Shown here: in pieces, positions 26,568 to 35,206 of the stretch | How positions within the stretch are numbered: position 1 is the stretch's first letter | Layout of the letters: the number at the start of each line of letters is the position of its first letter | NCBI GenBank assembly: GCA_013036995.1 | Contig: JAAOXG010000016.1 | Location: 124,001-188,000, forward strand | Length of the DNA stretch: 64,000 nucleotides | Direction: 5' to 3' | Source: Lacrimispora defluvii | Lineage (GTDB): Bacteria; Bacillota; Clostridia; Lachnospirales; Lachnospiraceae | Notes under the pieces: model-generated | What the model saw: the letters and a program-made list of their open reading frames with translations, nothing else | Database searches by the model: none | Told to the model about the DNA's origin: nothing | Program-made: the position numbers and the translations under genes

Positions 26568-27149
26568 TAAGTGAATCTTTATTCCGTTTAACAGCTGGAC
26601 ATCCTCTTCCTGATGTGTACTGATTAAAACCAGCTTTCCTGCCGATTGCTCTTTTATATAGGTTATCACCTGTTGTTTTGTCTCCTCATCAAGGCCTGTA
26701 AACGGTTCATCCATGATTACCATATCAAAAGGTACCATTAGAGCGCGTATTATGGCCACACGGCGCTTCATTCCACCGCTTAAGGTTGATGCCGGACGAT
26801 CCAGAGATTCGTCAGGCAGCAGTCGTTTAAGGGCTTCCCTGGCCTTCCTTTTATTATTTCCCGAAGAGGAAGGCATTACCATGGTTACATTCTCTACCGG
26901 AGTGAACGCTTCGCAGAGCCGGTTTTCCTGAAATACGGCTGAAATTCTTTCGTTGTTAAGTCCGTTTACCTCTCCGGAATCTGCTGAAACAAGACCCAGC
27001 AGTATATGAAACAATGTGGTTTTCCCTGATCCGGATGGCCCCATGAGGCAGTAAATATTACCCGATACCAGATGAAGATTTACATGGTCAAGTACGAAGT
27101 GTCCGTCAAAGGACTTGAAAAGCTTTCTGATTACAAGTTCCATATTCAT
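26565..27149 (-). CDS. ABC transporter ATP-binding protein (SsuB/TauB type)
   Basis: This 194-residue ATPase starts at the ATG whose ATGA overlaps the permease stop codon. Walker A is GPSGSGKTT, the Q-loop FQENRLCEAF, the signature LSGGMKRRVAI, Walker B VIMDEPFTGLD and the H-loop STHQEED. It is shorter than typical SsuB (about 240-260 residues), lacking C-terminal sequence. With the permease and lipoprotein encoded upstream it forms an SsuABC/TauABC-like importer. The family takes up sulfonates, nitrate, thiamine precursors or similar small molecules; the substrate is unknown. Confidence 0.92.
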   Translation of the reverse strand: MNMELVIRKLFKSFDGHFVLDHVNLHLVSGNIYCLMGPSGSGKTTLFHILLGLVSADSGEVNGLNNERISAVFQENRLCEAFTPVENVTMVMPSSSGNNKRKAREALKRLLPDESLDRPASTLSGGMKRRVAIIRALMVPFDMVIMDEPFTGLDEETKQQVITYIKEQSAGKLVLISTHQEEDVQLLNGIKIHL

Positions 27150-27916
27150 CCTGCCTCTTTCTTTTTTTGTCTGATTCCGGGTGATGCCAGGTATAAAAGC
27201 CACAGGAAGAAGGATTCAAAAATCGCGCTGAGCAGAATAATTACCAGTGTCCATGCAAATAAATCAGCAGTACTTAAATAAATCTTGGAAAGATAAAGCT
27301 TTTCACCGATTGAATGGAGAGGAACGCCGATTACCTCTGCAGCAATTCCTGACTTCCAGCTCATACCCAGCGCCACCCGGCAGCCGCTTGCCAGATAGGG
27401 AAGCAGCGCCGGACGGTAAAGGTAAAAAAACCTTTTTGCTTCTGACATCTGAAAAACATCAGCCATTTCCAGCAGATGATGGTCTGTGCTTTTGATTCCT
27501 GCAATGGTCTGTATATAGATTATGGGAAATACAACAAGGAACCCGATAATCACAGAGAGATTTTCAGATCCTGCCCATATTAACGCCAGTATAACAAAGG
27601 ATGCAACCGGAACCGATTTGATCAGTGCCATAAGAGGCGACAGAAAATCCCCGATGAGGGGGTATCGGCAGGCAGCTGTGCCGGCTAAAATCCCGGCTGC
27701 AAAAGCAGAAAGAAATCCAAGGTTGATTTTTCCAAAGGAGTAACCTATGGTTTTCCAAAAGTCTGCCAGACCGATCTGGTTGAGCAATGCCAATATGACG
27801 TCCAGCGGACCTACCAGTATAATGCTGTTGTGGACGGCCAAACTGGCGGCCTGCCATATCAAAAGCCAGAACAGGATAATTCCGGCTTTTTTTAAGCGGA
27901 GAATGCCTGCATTCAT
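27146..27916 (-). CDS. ABC transporter permease (SsuC/TauC type)
   Basis: This 256-residue protein has about six membrane segments and the binding-protein-dependent transport domain with the coupling loop SEAKRFFYLYRPALLPYLASG. AAGGAG precedes the ATG. The stop codon overlaps the ATPase start (ATGA). It is a cytoplasmic-membrane subunit that pairs as a homodimer with the ATPase, fed by the lipoprotein encoded 21 bases upstream. Confidence 0.93.
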   Translation of the reverse strand: MNAGILRLKKAGIILFWLLIWQAASLAVHNSIILVGPLDVILALLNQIGLADFWKTIGYSFGKINLGFLSAFAAGILAGTAACRYPLIGDFLSPLMALIKSVPVASFVILALIWAGSENLSVIIGFLVVFPIIYIQTIAGIKSTDHHLLEMADVFQMSEAKRFFYLYRPALLPYLASGCRVALGMSWKSGIAAEVIGVPLHSIGEKLYLSKIYLSTADLFAWTLVIILLSAIFESFFLWLLYLASPGIRQKKKEAG

Positions 27917-27937
27917 AATTGGATCTCCTTAAGGTGT

Positions 27938-29020
27938 TTACTGATGCATATAGTAGAAGTCATCACCAGGCAGTGCGCCTCCCACTGTCTGAGGCTCCAT
28001 TTCATAAAGAACATTTAAATATCCGCTTAAAAGAGATTTCATTTTTTCACCGTCTACATAGGTAATGCTGCAGAAAGGAATTGCTTTTTCTGCAACAGGT
28101 GCCTTCTCAATAATTCCAGCGGCAGCCACTAATGCAGCAGCCTCGCTTACATTATTATTGGCAAATTCTGCAGATTCCTTGTGATCTGCAAGAAATTGAT
28201 CAATGGCGTCCTTATGATCCTTTAAAACATCATTTCTGCAGACGGTAACGCCAGTTACCAGACTTCCGCTGCCTTCTTTTGCAGCTGCATCCCACTCTTT
28301 GTTTAAATCAAGAACCATGTTCAGCTGATCGTTCTGAGCCATGGCTGCTGTCACAAATGGCTGGGGAAGAAGACCTACTGCATCCGGTTTTTCTTTTAAT
28401 ACAGCGGCTACTTCCGCTGCTTCTGACTTATATTCCAGTTTTACATCATCAGCAGTCAGCCCGTTTGCCTTCAGGACGTAATTTAAGGCATAATCAGGAG
28501 TGGTTCCTTTTCCTGTTAAATAAACAGTTTTCCCCTTTAAATCAGCTGTAGTGTGAATGGAATCATCCGAAGACACAGCATAAAGAACGCCCATGGTATT
28601 GATGTCAAGAACGGTCACATTATGTTTGGTTTTGGTGTAAAGGATGGATGACATATTGGCAGGGATCAGGGCGACATCCAGTTCTCCGCTCACAATTTTA
28701 CCAAGAAGCTCATCTGCTGCAGTCACCATGGTAAATTCATAGGAATTCCCGGTTTCTCCTTTTTTAGCCTTGTCCATCAGCTTTACCAGTCCCATGGAAG
28801 TAGGGCCTTTTAAAGAGCCGATCTTTAAGGTGTAGGAGTCTTTTGAACCCTCTGCTTTTGAAGGTTCCGGTGCTTTGGTGGAATCTGGTGCCGCTGTAGT
28901 CTGGGCCGCAGATGTGCTTTCCGGTGTGGGCGTGGAAGCCTGTGGACTGCTTTTTGCACAGCCGGTTAATACAACGGCTGTCATAGCAAGTGCTGCAAGT
29001 GCTGATAAAACTTTTTTCAT
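27938..29020 (-). CDS. ABC transporter substrate-binding lipoprotein (NMT1/SsuA-like)
   Basis: The ATG at 29020 follows GTGAGGA; the frame is open 61 codons further but that part overlaps the untranslated leader. The 360-residue protein has a signal peptide with lipobox LTGCAK, a low-complexity linker, and a periplasmic-binding type II fold: LKIGSLKGPTSMGLVKL, the ELDVALIPANMSSILY segment and the DLKGKTVYLTGKGTTPDYAL segment typical of NMT1/THI5-like binding proteins. It leads the operon with its permease and ATPase. The ligand is not evident. Its mRNA leader contains a terminator and may be riboswitch-controlled. Confidence 0.9.
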   Translation of the reverse strand: MKKVLSALAALAMTAVVLTGCAKSSPQASTPTPESTSAAQTTAAPDSTKAPEPSKAEGSKDSYTLKIGSLKGPTSMGLVKLMDKAKKGETGNSYEFTMVTAADELLGKIVSGELDVALIPANMSSILYTKTKHNVTVLDINTMGVLYAVSSDDSIHTTADLKGKTVYLTGKGTTPDYALNYVLKANGLTADDVKLEYKSEAAEVAAVLKEKPDAVGLLPQPFVTAAMAQNDQLNMVLDLNKEWDAAAKEGSGSLVTGVTVCRNDVLKDHKDAIDQFLADHKESAEFANNNVSEAAALVAAAGIIEKAPVAEKAIPFCSITYVDGEKMKSLLSGYLNVLYEMEPQTVGGALPGDDFYYMHQ

Positions 29021-29076
29021 AATAATCCTCACTTTCTGTCCGTACCTTTTAATATTGGTTTTTATGCAAACAGATG

Positions 29077-29167
29077 AAAAAAAACCACGCCGACAGGCAT
29101 GGGATTTCCGGTTTGACGTATTCTCCTCGCCTTCTCCGTCAGGTGTTCCTTTCGGGTTAGTACGAAC
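29077..29167 (-). promoter_or_regulatory. attenuator-like mRNA leader (candidate riboswitch) of the SsuABC-like operon
   Basis: From the predicted start site near 29167 the minus-strand transcript runs about 65 nt and then meets a terminator: CCATGCC-TGTC-GGCGTGG stem (29102-29085, one G-U pair) followed by eight T (29084-29077), still 57 bases before the first gene. An upstream segment GGCGAGG could pair with the CCATGCC arm as an antiterminator. The leader begins with a structured, C- and G-rich stretch (ACCCGAAAGGAACACC, TGACGGAGAAGG). It does not match the consensus of TPP, ykkC/guanidine-I, glycine, THF, purine or cobalamin riboswitches as I remember them. Confidence 0.6.
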
Positions 29168-29173
29168 AGGTAA

Positions 29174-29203
29174 AGTATACCATTTTTCAGTCTTGTTTGT
29201 CAA
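29174..29203 (-). promoter_or_regulatory. promoter of the SsuABC-like operon
   Basis: Minus strand: perfect TTGACA, 18-base spacer, TATACT, with TG one base before the -10 (extended). Its start lies ~150 bases before the binding-protein ATG, giving the leader described above. Confidence 0.8.
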
Positions 29204-29292
29204 AATATTATGCAGAATCTCATGGAAATGTGTTATACTTGTAACACCTGAAGAGCGTGACTCTGTCAGGATTGTGAAAGGAGAAAAACAAT

Positions 29293-30123
29293 ATGAATGA
29301 TGTATATGAGAAGCTTTTAAGCTGTTTAAAAAGTGTACGGGAGAAAACTGATTTTGTTCCCGAGGTTGCCCTTATTCTTGGTTCCGGACTTGGGGAATAT
29401 GCGGAGGAGATTGAAGTAGCTGCCACCATAGATTATAAAGACATTGAGGGATTTCCGGTTTCAACCGTAGCTGGTCATAAAGGAAGATTCATCTTTGGTT
29501 ATGTAAATAAAGTTCCAGTAGTCATTATGCAGGGACGGGTTCATTTTTATGAAGGATATCCAATGACAGATGTAGTTCTCCCAACAAGACTTATGGGACT
29601 TATGGGTGCAAAAACTTTATTTTTGACCAATGCCTGTGGTGGTGTGAACAAGGATTTCAAACCGGGCGATTTTATGCTTCTTAAGGATCACATTGCCACA
29701 TTTGTTCCTTCACCGTTAATTGGAGCCAATATTGGGGAGCTGGGAACCAGATTCCCGGATATGAGCGATATTTACCGCAAGGAGCTGAGAGCGGTAATTA
29801 AAGAAGCGGCAAAGGAAGAGGGAATTGAACTGCAGGAGGGAATTTATCTGCAGCTGACTGGACCGGCCTATGAATCTCCTGCAGAAGTGCAGATGTGCCG
29901 GATACTGGGAGCGGATGCAGTCGGAATGAGTACAGCCTGTGAGGCGCTTGCTGCCAACCATATGGGTATGAAGGTTTGCGGTATTTCCTGTATCACCAAT
30001 ATGGCATGCGGTATTATCGACCAGCCTTTAAGCCATGCGGAAGTTCAGGAGACTGCAGACCGGGTAGCACCGTTGTTTAAAAAGCTGATTACGGCATCCA
30101 TTACAAAGCTTGCCGGTAAATAA
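29293..30123 (+). CDS. punA: purine nucleoside phosphorylase
   Basis: This 276-residue enzyme of the trimeric (PNP/MTAP) family cleaves inosine, guanosine and deoxy analogues with phosphate, in purine salvage. Motifs: phosphate loop GSGLGEYAEE, AGHKGRFIFG, GRVHFYEGYPM, TNACGGVN, GPAYESPAE and the base-binding MACGI region with VGMSTACEA. AGGAG precedes the ATG. It lies 15 bases before adenine deaminase, forming a salvage operon. A TATACT -10 box at 29234-29239 sits back-to-back with the leftward promoter of the ABC operon. Confidence 0.96.
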   Translation: MNDVYEKLLSCLKSVREKTDFVPEVALILGSGLGEYAEEIEVAATIDYKDIEGFPVSTVAGHKGRFIFGYVNKVPVVIMQGRVHFYEGYPMTDVVLPTRLMGLMGAKTLFLTNACGGVNKDFKPGDFMLLKDHIATFVPSPLIGANIGELGTRFPDMSDIYRKELRAVIKEAAKEEGIELQEGIYLQLTGPAYESPAEVQMCRILGADAVGMSTACEALAANHMGMKVCGISCITNMACGIIDQPLSHAEVQETADRVAPLFKKLITASITKLAGK

Positions 30124-30138
30124 AGGAGGAAGGGGCCT

Positions 30139-31911
30139 ATGGATCGTATGCTGGCGGAACGGATTTTTGCTGCGTCAGGAAGAAAAAAGCCATCTCTGGT
30201 ATTGAAAAATGCCAGGATGGTGAATGTATTTACTTCAGAGCTGGAAGATGGTGATATCGCCATTGAGGGCGGATATATTGTGGGGATCGGTTTTTATGAG
30301 GGGGAAACAGAGGTGGATTTAGGGGGCCAGGTGGTGTGCCCCGGTTTGATTGACGGACATATCCACTTGGAGAGTTCCATGCTCTCCCCTGAAGAATTTG
30401 CGAAAACCGTAATACCTCATGGTACTTCAGCAGTCATTACGGATCCCCATGAGATTGCCAATGTGGCGGGAACAGAAGGTATCAGATTTATGATGGAGCA
30501 CTCCAGGAATCTGGATTTGGATGTGTACTTTATGCTCCCTTCCTGTGTTCCGGCAGCAAAGCTTGATGAGTCCGGAGCTGTTTTAACAGCAGATGATCTA
30601 GCCCCCTTTTATCAGGAAAAATATGTACTTGGACTTGCAGAGCTGATGGATTCCCACGGAACCATACAGGCAGATCCGGGTATTACGAAAAAAATAGTGA
30701 GTGCCGCAAAACACGGCCGGATCATCGATGGCCACGGCCCCCTTCTTTCCGGCAGGCAGCTAAATGCTTATATCACGGCCGGTGTTGGCTCGGATCATGA
30801 GTGCTCCTGCATGGAAGAAGCAGTGGAAAAGATTAAGAGGGGACAGTGGGTGATGATACGGGAAGGAACTGCGGCCAGGAACTTAAAGGCTCTCCTTCCC
30901 CTGTTTGAGGAGCCCTATTATCACCGCTGCATGCTGGTGACCGATGACAGGCACCCTGGCGAGCTATCCAGGCTTGGCCATATGGATTATATTATCAGAA
31001 AGGCAATCAGGCTGGGAGCTGATCCGGTGCGTGCCGTAATCATGGCTTCTTATCAGGCTGCCCGGTATTTCAGCCTCAATGAGACAGGAGCCATTGCACC
31101 CGGTTATCTGGCAAATCTCATTGTTGTTTCTGATCTTAAGGAGTTTACAGTCAGTAAGGTTTACCGGAAAGGAATTCTGGTGGCAGAAGATGGAAGGCTG
31201 GTACAATCTCCAGAGGCTGGAACAAATGCCCGCAGACAGATACCGGATAAAGTGGGTAACTCCTTCCGGTTAAAAGAGATTGTGCCAGAAGACTTTGTTA
31301 TGAAGGAAGAGGGAGACACCATACGGGTTTTATGTTTAACTCCAGGAGAACTGACCACAAAAGAGAGACTTGTGCCATGGAATGAAAAACTGAGAGCTGA
31401 TCCGGATGCCCTTACTGCCATGGATATTGTAAAGATGGCAGTATTGGAGCGGCATAAGAATACCGGACATACGGGCCTTGGTTTCCTTGGCGGATACGGA
31501 CTAAAACGGGGGGCTGTGGCAACCAGTATTGCCCATGATTCCCATAATCTGATTATAGCAGGGACAAATGACCGGGATATGGCCCTTGCAGGGAATACAG
31601 TGAGGAAAAACCAGGGTGGCATTGCGGTTGTGGCAGATGGAGCGGTACTTTCAGAGCTGGCTCTTCCTATCGGTGGACTTATGAGCCCGGAGTCTGCAAT
31701 ATGGGTAGACGAGCGGCTGGAAAGGCTGAAGATACATGCGCACCAGCTTGGTATCGGGACGGGAATTGACCCTTTTATGACCCTTGCATTTGCCAGTCTT
31801 CCAGTCATTCCCATGCTGCGGTTAAATACCTGTGGTCTGATTGACGTACAACGGCAGGAAGTTGTAAAAACCATATTTTTCAGTACTTTAAAAAATACAT
31901 CCAATCAGTAA
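30139..31911 (+). CDS. ade: adenine deaminase
   Basis: This 590-residue amidohydrolase converts adenine to hypoxanthine and ammonia. Visible motifs: metal-binding GLIDGHIHLESSM, TSAVITDPHEIANVAG, the DGHGPLLSG segment, CMEEAVEKI, and the C-terminal conserved HDSHNLI and GGLMSPE segments of the Ade family. GGAGG precedes the ATG. Together with the upstream phosphorylase it forms a purine catabolic/salvage unit in which adenine released from nucleosides enters the hypoxanthine pool. Length is normal. Confidence 0.96.
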   Translation: MDRMLAERIFAASGRKKPSLVLKNARMVNVFTSELEDGDIAIEGGYIVGIGFYEGETEVDLGGQVVCPGLIDGHIHLESSMLSPEEFAKTVIPHGTSAVITDPHEIANVAGTEGIRFMMEHSRNLDLDVYFMLPSCVPAAKLDESGAVLTADDLAPFYQEKYVLGLAELMDSHGTIQADPGITKKIVSAAKHGRIIDGHGPLLSGRQLNAYITAGVGSDHECSCMEEAVEKIKRGQWVMIREGTAARNLKALLPLFEEPYYHRCMLVTDDRHPGELSRLGHMDYIIRKAIRLGADPVRAVIMASYQAARYFSLNETGAIAPGYLANLIVVSDLKEFTVSKVYRKGILVAEDGRLVQSPEAGTNARRQIPDKVGNSFRLKEIVPEDFVMKEEGDTIRVLCLTPGELTTKERLVPWNEKLRADPDALTAMDIVKMAVLERHKNTGHTGLGFLGGYGLKRGAVATSIAHDSHNLIIAGTNDRDMALAGNTVRKNQGGIAVVADGAVLSELALPIGGLMSPESAIWVDERLERLKIHAHQLGIGTGIDPFMTLAFASLPVIPMLRLNTCGLIDVQRQEVVKTIFFSTLKNTSNQ

Positions 31912-31918
31912 ATAAGTA

Positions 31919-31947
31919 TTGATATAAATATAACAATATGCGATAAT
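31919..31947 (+). promoter_or_regulatory. promoter of the first hydrogenase unit
   Basis: TTGATA and GATAAT are separated by exactly 17 bases, 52 bases before the ATG of the small [2Fe-2S] protein. Confidence 0.6.
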
Positions 31948-31998
31948 GGTCGAAAAGGCAGTTGATGCAGGGGGATTTATTTCGGAGGGAGAATATTC

Positions 31999-32238
31999 AT
32001 GAGAGTAACAATATGCATAGGAAGTGCATGTCATTTAAAAGGATCCAGAGAGATCATAGCCCAGCTTCAGAATCTGGTGAGAGAGAAGCATTTGGAGGAG
32101 CAGGTGGATTTAAATGGTTCTTTTTGCAGTGGAAATTGTGTGAATGGAGTCTGCGTAACGGTTGACGGTCAGATCTATTCATTAAAACCGGAAGATACAA
32201 AGGAGTTTTTTGATAAAGAAATTCTGGGGAGGCTTTAA
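31999..32238 (+). CDS. thioredoxin-like [2Fe-2S] ferredoxin
   Basis: This 79-residue protein is a thioredoxin-fold [2Fe-2S] ferredoxin related to the C-terminal half of NuoE. The four expected cluster cysteines are visible in CIGSACHLKG and FCSGNCVNG. GGAGGGAG precedes the ATG. It is two bases before the sensory hydrogenase gene, so the two are co-expressed and may exchange electrons. It is much shorter than the NuoE/HydC protein encoded at 41827-42321. Confidence 0.9.
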   Translation: MRVTICIGSACHLKGSREIIAQLQNLVREKHLEEQVDLNGSFCSGNCVNGVCVTVDGQIYSLKPEDTKEFFDKEILGRL

Positions 32239-32240
32239 TC

Positions 32241-33974
32241 ATGGGAATTATTGATTTCAAGGCGACCAAATGCAAGCACTGCTATAAATGTGTTCGCAAC
32301 TGTGAAGTCAAAGCGGTCATGATTAAAGATGAACGGGCAGAAATCATGTCTGATAAGTGCATTTTATGCGGAAAATGCATGCAGGTATGTCCTCAGTCTG
32401 CCAAAACGCTTATCAGTGATCTGGAACTGGTCAAAGGATTTCTTGATATTGGTTATAAAACTGTGATTTCACTGGCTCCATCCTATATGGGGCTGTTAAA
32501 CTATAAAACGGCAGGACAGGTAAACGGCGCCCTTAGAAAGCTGGGATTTTCCGATGTGCGGGAAACCTCGGAGGGGGCGGCAGTTGTAACTGCTGAGTAT
32601 ACCAGACTTTTAAAGGAAGGCAGCATGGAGAATATAATCACAACCTGCTGTCCCAGTGTTAATGATTTGATTGAAATATATTACCCTGCACTGATCCCTT
32701 ATCTGGCGCCGGTTGTTTCGCCTATGGTTGCCCATGGTAAAATGTTAAAGGAAGAATTTGGAAGTGATACCAAGGTGGTCTTTCTGGGACCCTGTATTGC
32801 CAAGAAAAAAGAAGCTGAGGATTTAAGGCACGGGGATTATATTGATGCTGTATTAAATTTCAATGATATAGAACGGTGGCTTGCACAGGAAGAGATTACC
32901 ATCGGGGATTGCGAGGACATCCCTTTTGTTCATATGAATCCAAGAGTGAACCGCCTCTATCCGGTTACCAATGGAATTGTAAGCTCTGTGCTGGCAACAG
33001 AGGCCGAACGGGATGGATACCGGAAGTTTTATGTCCATGGCTGCCGCAACTGTATTGATCTTTGTGAAAGCATGCTTCGTGGTGAGATTACGGGGTGTTT
33101 CATTGAGATGAATATGTGCTCAGGCGGCTGTATCAAGGGACCTGCTGCAGATCATGAACATGTATCCAGATTCAGGATAAAGCTGGATATGGAAGATACC
33201 ATTGAAAAAGACGGGGTTCCCGATGAAGAGATCCAGGAAATCGTCAATTCCCTTACCTTTGGAAAGCGTTTCTTAAACCGTGCCCCCAGGGATATTGTTC
33301 CTACGGAAGCCCAGATTCAGGAGATTTTGAAGAAGACAGGAAAGACAAGACCGGAAGATGAACTAAACTGCGGAGCATGCGGCTATTCCACATGCAGAGA
33401 GAAGGCCGTAGCTGTTATTCAGAAAAAAGCGGAATTAAATATGTGCATCCCGTTTATGCATGAAAAGGCGGAATCATTATCCAATCTTGTTATGGAGACG
33501 TCTCCCAACATTGTGCTCATTGTTGATAAGGAGATGAAGATTCTGGAATATTCTGCAGTTGGTGAAAAGTATTTTGGCAAGACCAGACAGGAAGCTTTAA
33601 CCATGTATCTGTATGAATTGATTGATACCACTGATTTTCAGTGGGTTTATGATACCCATCAGAAAATTCATGGCAAAAAGGTCACATATGGAGAATATAG
33701 AATTTCTACTCTTCAGAACATTGTTTATGTAAACAAGGAAGATGTGGTGCTGGCTACGTTTATCGACATTACAAAGGAAGAAGAACAGGCCAGACAGGAG
33801 TACGAAAAGAAGTTAGAAACCATCGATCTGGCTCAAAAGGTAATTCATAAGCAGATGATGGTAGCCCAGGAGATTGCAGGCCTTCTGGGAGAGACTACGG
33901 CAGAAACGAAAACCACACTGACCAAGCTGTGCAAGTCTCTGTTAGATGAGGGCAGCGAAAGCGAGGTTAAGTGA
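32241..33974 (+). CDS. hydS: sensory-type [FeFe] hydrogenase with PAS domain (HydS-like)
   Basis: This 577-residue protein has two [4Fe-4S] ferredoxin motifs at the N-terminus (CKHCYKCVRNC; CILCGKCMQVCP), an H-cluster domain with the three signatures TTCCPSVND, GPCIAKKKEAE and NMCSGGCIKGP, then a further four-Cys motif (CGACGYSTC...C), a PAS domain (SPNIVLIVDKEMKILEYS through FIDITKEEE) and a C-terminal helix that may be coiled coil. There is no kinase or output domain. This is the known layout of group C putative sensory hydrogenases, thought to sense H2 and signal through a partner. The next gene, overlapping by a base, is a PP2C phosphatase: the obvious output. Confidence 0.93.
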   Translation: MGIIDFKATKCKHCYKCVRNCEVKAVMIKDERAEIMSDKCILCGKCMQVCPQSAKTLISDLELVKGFLDIGYKTVISLAPSYMGLLNYKTAGQVNGALRKLGFSDVRETSEGAAVVTAEYTRLLKEGSMENIITTCCPSVNDLIEIYYPALIPYLAPVVSPMVAHGKMLKEEFGSDTKVVFLGPCIAKKKEAEDLRHGDYIDAVLNFNDIERWLAQEEITIGDCEDIPFVHMNPRVNRLYPVTNGIVSSVLATEAERDGYRKFYVHGCRNCIDLCESMLRGEITGCFIEMNMCSGGCIKGPAADHEHVSRFRIKLDMEDTIEKDGVPDEEIQEIVNSLTFGKRFLNRAPRDIVPTEAQIQEILKKTGKTRPEDELNCGACGYSTCREKAVAVIQKKAELNMCIPFMHEKAESLSNLVMETSPNIVLIVDKEMKILEYSAVGEKYFGKTRQEALTMYLYELIDTTDFQWVYDTHQKIHGKKVTYGEYRISTLQNIVYVNKEDVVLATFIDITKEEEQARQEYEKKLETIDLAQKVIHKQMMVAQEIAGLLGETTAETKTTLTKLCKSLLDEGSESEVK

Positions 33975-35155
33975 TGGGAGTTACCGTTGACGTTGCTTAT
34001 AAAAGCTTAAATAAATTCAGTGAAGTACTTTGCGGGGATAAGGTGGAGCTTCTCCATACGGATGACTCCAATATTATGATCCTTGCCGACGGTATGGGAA
34101 GCGGGGTAAAGGCAAACATACTGGCTACCATGACCTCCAAGATACTGGGCACCATGTTTTTAAACGGAGCAACCCTGGAAGAGTGTGTGGAGACCATTGT
34201 AGAGACCCTTCCTGTCTGTCAGGTGAGACAGATTGCATATTCTACCTTCAGTATTCTTCAGGTATTCCACAATGGAGATGCCTATCTGGTGGAATTTGAT
34301 AACCCGGGCTGTATCTTTATCCGGGATGGGAGTCTGGTTCCTATTCCACACAGCATGCGGGTGATACGGGATAAGAAAATTAATGAATACCGGTTCCGGG
34401 TTAAAAAAGGAGATGCTTTGATTCTGCTTAGTGACGGAACCATTCATGCAGGAGTGGGGCAGCTTTTAAATTTTGGCTGGCTATGGGAAGATGTGGCTGC
34501 TTATGCGGTAAAACAGTACCGTATGACTATATCGGCTGTTCGTCTGGCCAATGCGTTATGCAGAGCGTGTGATGAACTCTACCAGTACCGGCCCGGAGAT
34601 GATACAACCGTTGCTGTTATGCGGATCATCGACAGCAAACCGGTTCATTTAATGACAGGGCCGCCAAAGGATCCGGAAGATGATGTTTGTATGGTAACAG
34701 ATTTCTTATCCGGAGATGATACCACCAAGAGGATTGTCTGCGGAGGAACCAGTGCCAATATTGTTTCCAGGACCATGGATAAGAAACTGACGGTATCCCT
34801 TGAGTATAACGATCCGGATTTACCGCCTGTAGCTTACATTGATGGCATTGAACTGGTCACAGAAGGGGTATTGACTTTAAACCGGGTTTTAAAACTCTTA
34901 AAGCGGTATGTTAAAAATGAATCAGTAACGGAGGAATTTTTCCTGGAACTGGATAAACCAAACGGCGCATCCATGGTAGCAAAGATGATTATTGAGGACT
35001 GTACGGAATTAAAGCTGTATGTGGGGAAAGCGATTAACAGCGCTTACCAGAATCCAGGGCTTCCCTTTGATTTGGGAATCCGGCAAAATCTTGTAGAGCA
35101 GCTGAAGCATGCGGTGGAAGAGATGGGGAAGACGGTTACAGTTGCTTATTATTAA
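33974..35155 (+). CDS. SpoIIE-like PP2C serine phosphatase
   Basis: I take the ATG at 33974 that shares a base with the TGA of the sensory hydrogenase (TGATG). The 393-residue protein has a SpoIIE/RsbU-type PP2C domain: ILADGMGSGVKAN (metal-binding Asp), the AYLVEFDNPGCIF segment, LILLSDGTIHAG and the metal-binding RPGDDTTVAVM. The C-terminal ~170 residues are a separate domain not recognised. Such phosphatases usually dephosphorylate anti-sigma-factor antagonists. Coupling to the H2-sensing protein suggests it converts the redox signal into a phospho-switch; RsbW-like kinases are encoded at 41257 and 42881. Confidence 0.92.
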   Translation: MGVTVDVAYKSLNKFSEVLCGDKVELLHTDDSNIMILADGMGSGVKANILATMTSKILGTMFLNGATLEECVETIVETLPVCQVRQIAYSTFSILQVFHNGDAYLVEFDNPGCIFIRDGSLVPIPHSMRVIRDKKINEYRFRVKKGDALILLSDGTIHAGVGQLLNFGWLWEDVAAYAVKQYRMTISAVRLANALCRACDELYQYRPGDDTTVAVMRIIDSKPVHLMTGPPKDPEDDVCMVTDFLSGDDTTKRIVCGGTSANIVSRTMDKKLTVSLEYNDPDLPPVAYIDGIELVTEGVLTLNRVLKLLKRYVKNESVTEEFFLELDKPNGASMVAKMIIEDCTELKLYVGKAINSAYQNPGLPFDLGIRQNLVEQLKHAVEEMGKTVTVAYY

Positions 35156-35206
35156 TAGAGAATATTCACACAGCCACGTTTTGTGGAAGCTTCAAGGAGG
35201 AACGAT

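Noticed and set aside
29021..29170. Known riboswitch (TPP, guanidine-I, glycine, THF, purine) upstream of the SsuABC-like operon
   Set aside because: I could not find the conserved core sequences of those classes, so I list only an unassigned leader.
31161..31904. 247-codon minus-strand frame antisense to adenine deaminase
   Set aside because: It is a mirror of a conserved gene's codon pattern (Ser/Pro-rich, no family features).
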